A stretch of DNA of 64,000 nucleotides, from the NCBI GenBank assembly GCA_008933995.1, contig WARS01000043.1, positions 96,001-160,000 of the forward strand, given 5' to 3'. The notes under the pieces are model-generated. The model searched no databases. It had not been told where the DNA came from and worked only from the letters and a program-made list of their open reading frames with translations. The translations under genes and the position numbers were made by a program. The DNA is from Datnioides undecimradiatus (taxonomy: Eukaryota > Chordata > Actinopteri > Lobotiformes > Datnioididae). Shown here one piece after another: positions 59,431 to 64,000 of the stretch (positions are counted from its first letter, which is position 1; each line of letters begins with the position of its first letter).

Positions 59431-61012
59431 CTGTAACTGCATTTAATATTGTTCCATAAAGAGAGTAATAAATATCGACTGCTGGCTAGCTCATATTCCC
59501 CTTGTTTTTTAAGGCACTCTACTGTAGGGTAAGACCAAAGTCATGCAGCAGGTATTACAGTGCTCACTGCCTGTACTGTAGAAGTGATTAAATATCCTGT
59601 GGTATCTCTAACCTTTGGAACTATTAAAGTGTCCTTTATACCATTTCAACTCACTTTTAAGTGCTGCCTTTAAGTCACAATAAATATAGGGAAACGTTTT
59701 AATGCCTGGGCTAGTAGATTGTTTAAATACGTTCCCCGCTGTAAACGCAGAATAACTCCGTCAATTTAAGTTCTGACATTAAACGATGACGAGTCCTACT
59801 CAAACCTCTGTCCTCGCTTTTTGTCAGATGGCATGGATTGAAAAGGCGATCACAGCAACCCATTGATACGTGAACGTTTTCCCCCAGGTCATTAGCTGGA
59901 AACCTCACAGTTAGCGTAAGGGTGCGTTCATATGATCAAATGAATGTGGATATGTGTATTATCACATTACAACAGCAAACAGGGAGGTCGGCTGGTGCAA
60001 TGTGGCATCTGAGTGGGAATAAGTCAAACTCAGGCTTTGTATATGATACCCTAACCATTATTTTATTGGGCAAGTTGAAAAGGAACTTATAGTAATAACC
60101 TTCATTTATCCTGGGAAAACGTACTCACTATAAATGTTGCTTCTTGGCAATGCCACAGACATATAGCTCAGACACAGCTCTGTGCATTCAGAAATGGAGC
60201 CTTCCCATTACAACCACGGTCTTCGAGTCTTGGCTACAGAGCCACTCTACTTGAGTGATTCCGACTTGTGCCAGCAAACTGGGGGGATATATTATCCAAC
60301 ATGCTGGCAGTGCATTGCAGACAGTAGGACTGCAGTGTGGGGCTGTATAGCAAGGACTTTGTTGATATTTTCAAGTTTTACAGCTCAAAGTGATTTTTCA
60401 TTGCCAAATTTTGTCATTGGTTTGGGCTCAGAACTGATGACAGTGTATGGACTCAAGCGCATTCTGTCTTCACATTTTGTTTTCCTCTTTTGCCAAGTTT
60501 GCAAGTTCTTGTTTGATTACTTCTCAATAGTTTTTAGCATCGCGTCCAAGTCTCATGTGTTCCCCCGAAAACGTGCTCTTTATATAACATAATAAATGTC
60601 ATTTTAAGGCAACTGGAAAATGTTGCTGCAAAGAAACACTTCCCATCAGACACATATTGCCTTGAAGTTTGTCCTCCGGTGTACCGTAGGATAATGGCGG
60701 TCACACAAAATGGTCTTCCTTTGCCATTTTTCCTTTCTCCTTCCAGTCTTTGTGATTCTTCATCAGTCTTTTGACTCAGTGCCCTTGCTTCATCTTGTAA
60801 CCCCCGCCTCATCCCTCCTCCTCTACTATTCAAGCCTCCCACCCCTCCACCCCTTCGCTCCACTCCCTGTGATTTAATTAAGTGGGCGCTTTATGAATAA
60901 AAATATTGCCCCCCCCCATTGATCATTGTAGACGGAGGATGACAGCCCAGGCTGGCTGGGACGGGACGGGACAGGACAGCCACTCTCCTAACTTGCTCCA
61001 TTACACTGATCT

Positions 61013-61014
<2 letters not shown>

Positions 61015-61063
<49 letters not shown>

Positions 61064-61064
61064 C
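61015..61064. repeat. (GT)21 fused to (GC)4
   Basis: A perfect GT array runs without a break into GCGCGCGC. The whole 50 bp alternates purine and pyrimidine. Confidence 0.97.
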
Positions 61065-63599
61065 AGGTGTGTATTTACGAGTGTAATTGTTTAAGATTGT
61101 GCGTAGGTGTAAGCGCAGACTGTAGAGTGCCTTATGTCTGTGTCTGTGTGCATTTGTGTGTGTGTGTGTGCACGTTTGTGTGTGAAACAGCCATCAGGGC
61201 CAACAGGGAGCTGTAGCATCTAAATCAAACTAAGCGTTCTCAAAAGCTCTCATGGGCCCTTGCACATCCTTCGTTAGAGACACACACTCACCTACGTGGA
61301 CGCACACATGCACACACATTCCTCAAACACTTCCTTTGATACGTACACTGCATCAGCATTATAAATGGACATTGTCTGCACTTTTGGTTTCTCTCCCATC
61401 CCCCCATCCCTCCATCTCTGCTTCTCCCCTGCTCTTTCCCCTCCTCTACCCATCGCTCTCCGTAAGGCTGTAAGTATCTATTATGTTTTGTCGATACTGT
61501 AATTAAATTGGACAGCTTAATGCAATTCTCTGTGATCCATAGGCCTTTATGGATATAAAAGCTTTTCTGGCCCCACGCCCAAAAGACGTCCAACAAATTT
61601 AGATGAGTTACCATCGGGGAAAAAAAAAATAGTTGGAGAGGTTAAGGCAGCGGGGCGCATACATGGTCATTTGTAATTGGCTAATTCACTTTAATGTCCC
61701 TGACGCCATTTTGTTTTAATACATTTTCTTATTTGAATTGTCATCCGCAGGACTAAGCGATATTACTACTCTGCCTCTCTTTCCGTTTTTTTTTTTTTTT
61801 TCTTGTTAGTTCTTCCTTTTCTTCCAGTGCTTTAGCTAAGCGATATTGCAGGCTCTTAGGGACATTTATGGAGCTAATAAAACTTCGGCAGCAAAAGATC
61901 AAGAGACGACATTAGAATGGACACAGAATGGAGAGATGGATAGTGGGAGGAGATGGTGGATTAACAGACAGGCGAGAGCAGACCGAAACAGCCTATAGAA
62001 CGACGGATGGAGGGATGGGTGAATAGATTGGAGACAGACAGATAAAAGATATTATATATATATGTATATACTTTCTATTATATCTATTCTGTGCGTCTAT
62101 TGGCGTAGATTTAGTATCTCACATGAGAAGGAGAGCAATGCCACGCTATTATGTTCACTGTCACCAAACCACAATTTGATCACTAGCAGTTCCACCAAGT
62201 CTTACAAAGCTAAACTGTGAGTGACTGTGAGAGACCAGTGGTGAGATAAATGTGCGCAACAGTAACACACAGTCTGTAATCAAACATGTGTTCATTTCTG
62301 AGGCGCTCATCCGACAGAATAAAGCTGCCATCTGTATCCAAATGAAATAGCTTTCATAGCATTATGTTATATTGGTTACTGACATGTCAGCAGCTGTTTG
62401 GTGAGAGAGGATATCACTGTTTTTCAAGTGTTGTTTTTCTTGGCTTATCCCCTGTATCATGAAAATCAAAGGCGCTGAGGCATTTTCCTCACGTCACAGA
62501 GGACGCTGTAAACCATCGACTAAAACCCAAACATTTAAATCACAGTAAAAGGGCAGGGATGTCTTATCTGCTCGGGCCCATCGTCACTCGGTGATTTCTT
62601 TATTTTTTACAGATTTAACAAGAATAAGAAATGCCATTGGTAACAAAAATAGGTTTTCATCCTGCCAGCAACAGATAGCTGAACTTTACTGATACAAGCA
62701 GTGAAGATTAGAGCTGTTTCTGACAGTAAGGGTGCCAGGAGGTCTTATGTTTGAAATTGTGGTAGTTGTAGTTGCTGGTTGAGCTGCAAAAAGGTCTTAA
62801 ACTGTCAATGACAACCTAGGCTTGCTTTTAGAAGAAGTGCGTTTGGGACAAATGGGTAGGAATTAAATTGAACAGGTGTGCTTTGTAATTAAGATTAATT
62901 TTCATTGCAACCTTAACGCTAATCATCAGAAGAGGTGTACTGACATTTGATTGAGCGTATGCATGCATAATTGGCCCCTAAGTGAAATAATGGCAAAGCA
63001 TCACAATGCAATATATCTGCATCAGAATGATAAACTGGTAATGGATGCTCCCATGTGAAATGAATGATCCCCAGTGAGAATTGGATTTGAAGCATAATGT
63101 GTGGTGGAGGATTTGAGCTGGAGATTCTCATTTTAAGAATGGCCAAAGCTCCTTGACTAAATGGATTTGTTCTTTGGGAAACTGTTCAACCAACATAAGG
63201 CCATTTGAGAGCCCCTTAGTGCATAGACAGTTCTCTAAACCTCTGATTTGATATGCCAATCCAAGCCTATTTGCAAGCTCTATGCATGTTAGAATAAAAC
63301 AAAACCATTGGATTAAAGGATTTTGAATTAAAAACGCAAATAGTGAAAACAAGTAAAGAGTTGTGTTCACCATTGGTTTAACAAGTAAAAAGAAAGAAAG
63401 AGCCTAATTTCAGCAGGTATAAATACTGTCATGGCTTAATGTGGTAAATGGCTGGGCAAGCCTTTATTGTAAATGGTGAAGCGCTCTGATAAACGGTTGA
63501 TGGAGGAACAGAAGATGGGTGCTGCATAGACTTGCCATTAGAGCGAGGATGAACCCTGCAACCCCGGTTTGACTCTTTACAGAATGGCTGAAGCGCCAT

Positions 63600-63960
63600 C
63601 ATGGAAGGGGAGATGGACGTGTTTTGAAGAAGATGAGTTGTTAGAGAGCCTAAAAGGCGGAAGAAAAGAGGCAGTTGACAAGACGTGGGGTGAAGTAATG
63701 AGGAGGGGGTGAGAAGCTGGCAGGTGATGGAGGGAAAAATGGGTGACAGAGAAGTAAAATAGATGTTGGGAAGGATGGAAGGAAACATTTAAGGGAGTAG
63801 AGAAGGTGGGAAGGAGGAGTGGAGTAATGGGGGTGGGGGGAGGGTAAAAATAAAGGAAAAGGTAGATTTGAGTAAAGGATAGAGGGATGAAGGGGGAGCG
63901 AAACAGAGGTGGGGAGAGGAGGATAGAGGAGGAGGTGTGACTAAAGAAGCTGACTGTGGC
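63600..63960. repeat. Purine-rich block at the right edge
   Basis: A/G-rich plus strand with GGAGGGGGTG, GGGTGGGGGGAGGG and GGAGAGGAGGATAGAGGAGG units. Confidence 0.82.
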
Positions 63961-64000
63961 GTTTTGCCTTTATAAGCATCTGGGGAGCACCTCAGTACCC

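Larger units (their letters stand above)
53338..64000 (-). other. slit3: slit3 intron 4, partial (splice acceptor end)
   Basis: There is no exon in this 10.7 kb. I searched for the expected upstream LRR (a repeat ending in PELLF plus an 18-base tail) on the minus strand and did not see it. The sequence holds (CA)n/(TG)n arrays at 53483-53518, 53775-53799, 53911-53942, 58643-58681 and 61015-61057. It also holds purine blocks near 59130-59270 and 63600-63960 and a pyrimidine block at 59310-59430. The rest is mostly AT-rich unique sequence. Two non-repetitive stretches (58440-58560 and 61650-61860) look like possible regulatory elements but nothing in the sequence proves it. Confidence 0.85.

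Noticed and set aside
1..64000. Search for the miR-218 hairpin known from SLIT2/SLIT3 introns
   Set aside because: The mature miR-218 sequence was not seen on either strand. In vertebrates it lies in a later SLIT3 intron, after the exons present here, so it is expected beyond position 1.
53338..64000. Search for slit3 exon 4 (LRR with PELLF)
   Set aside because: No minus-strand segment in this range gives the expected repeat with splice sites; the exon must lie beyond the right edge.
1..64000. CRISPR arrays, operons, prokaryotic promoters or terminators
   Set aside because: The sequence is vertebrate intronic DNA. The regularly repeated units are microsatellites without spacers.

Overview
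The window is vertebrate nuclear DNA, almost certainly from a teleost (ray-finned) fish. It lies inside one multi-exon gene, slit3, read on the minus strand. I find no prokaryotic features, no second protein-coding gene and no RNA gene that I can support. The teleost call rests on three things: the slit3 exons with consensus GT/AG introns, the very dense (CA)n/(GT)n microsatellites, and several dispersed repeats of kinds common in fish genomes.

Gene layout, in transcript order from high to low coordinates: partial intron 4 (64000-53338); exon 5 (53337-53266); a 13.9 kb intron; exon 6 (39284-39213); a 26.6 kb intron; exon 7 (12585-12514); exon 8 (8652-8489); exon 9 (7178-7034); exon 10 (4003-3932); exon 11 (2537-2466); exon 12 (1109-1038); then the start of intron 12 down to position 1. 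Exon numbers are inferred from the vertebrate SLIT exon order. The eight exons total 741 bp (247 codons) and splice into one open frame. Exons 5-7 each encode one 24-residue leucine-rich repeat (LRR) of domain D1. Exon 8 is the cysteine-rich C-cap of D1. Exon 9 is the N-cap of D2, and exons 10-12 are the first three LRRs of D2. D2 is the domain through which Slit proteins bind the first Ig domain of Robo receptors. Sequence signatures point to SLIT3 rather than SLIT1 or SLIT2.

The remaining ~98% is intron. It holds long perfect (TG)n/(CA)n arrays, a (TCTA)n array, many purine-only or pyrimidine-only blocks of 0.2-0.8 kb, a decayed LINE reverse-transcriptase fragment (about 3560-3785), tRNA-derived SINE remnants, other dispersed-repeat fragments and unremarkable AT-rich sequence. 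Most open reading frames in the window are translations of these simple repeats.

The points most worth a second look are the repeat-loaded 3' splice sites of exons 5, 6 and 11, a Gly-to-Arg change in the D2 N-cap, an inverted-repeat-bearing element at the left end, and a few non-repetitive blocks that could be intronic regulatory elements. I did not find a previously undescribed biological system.
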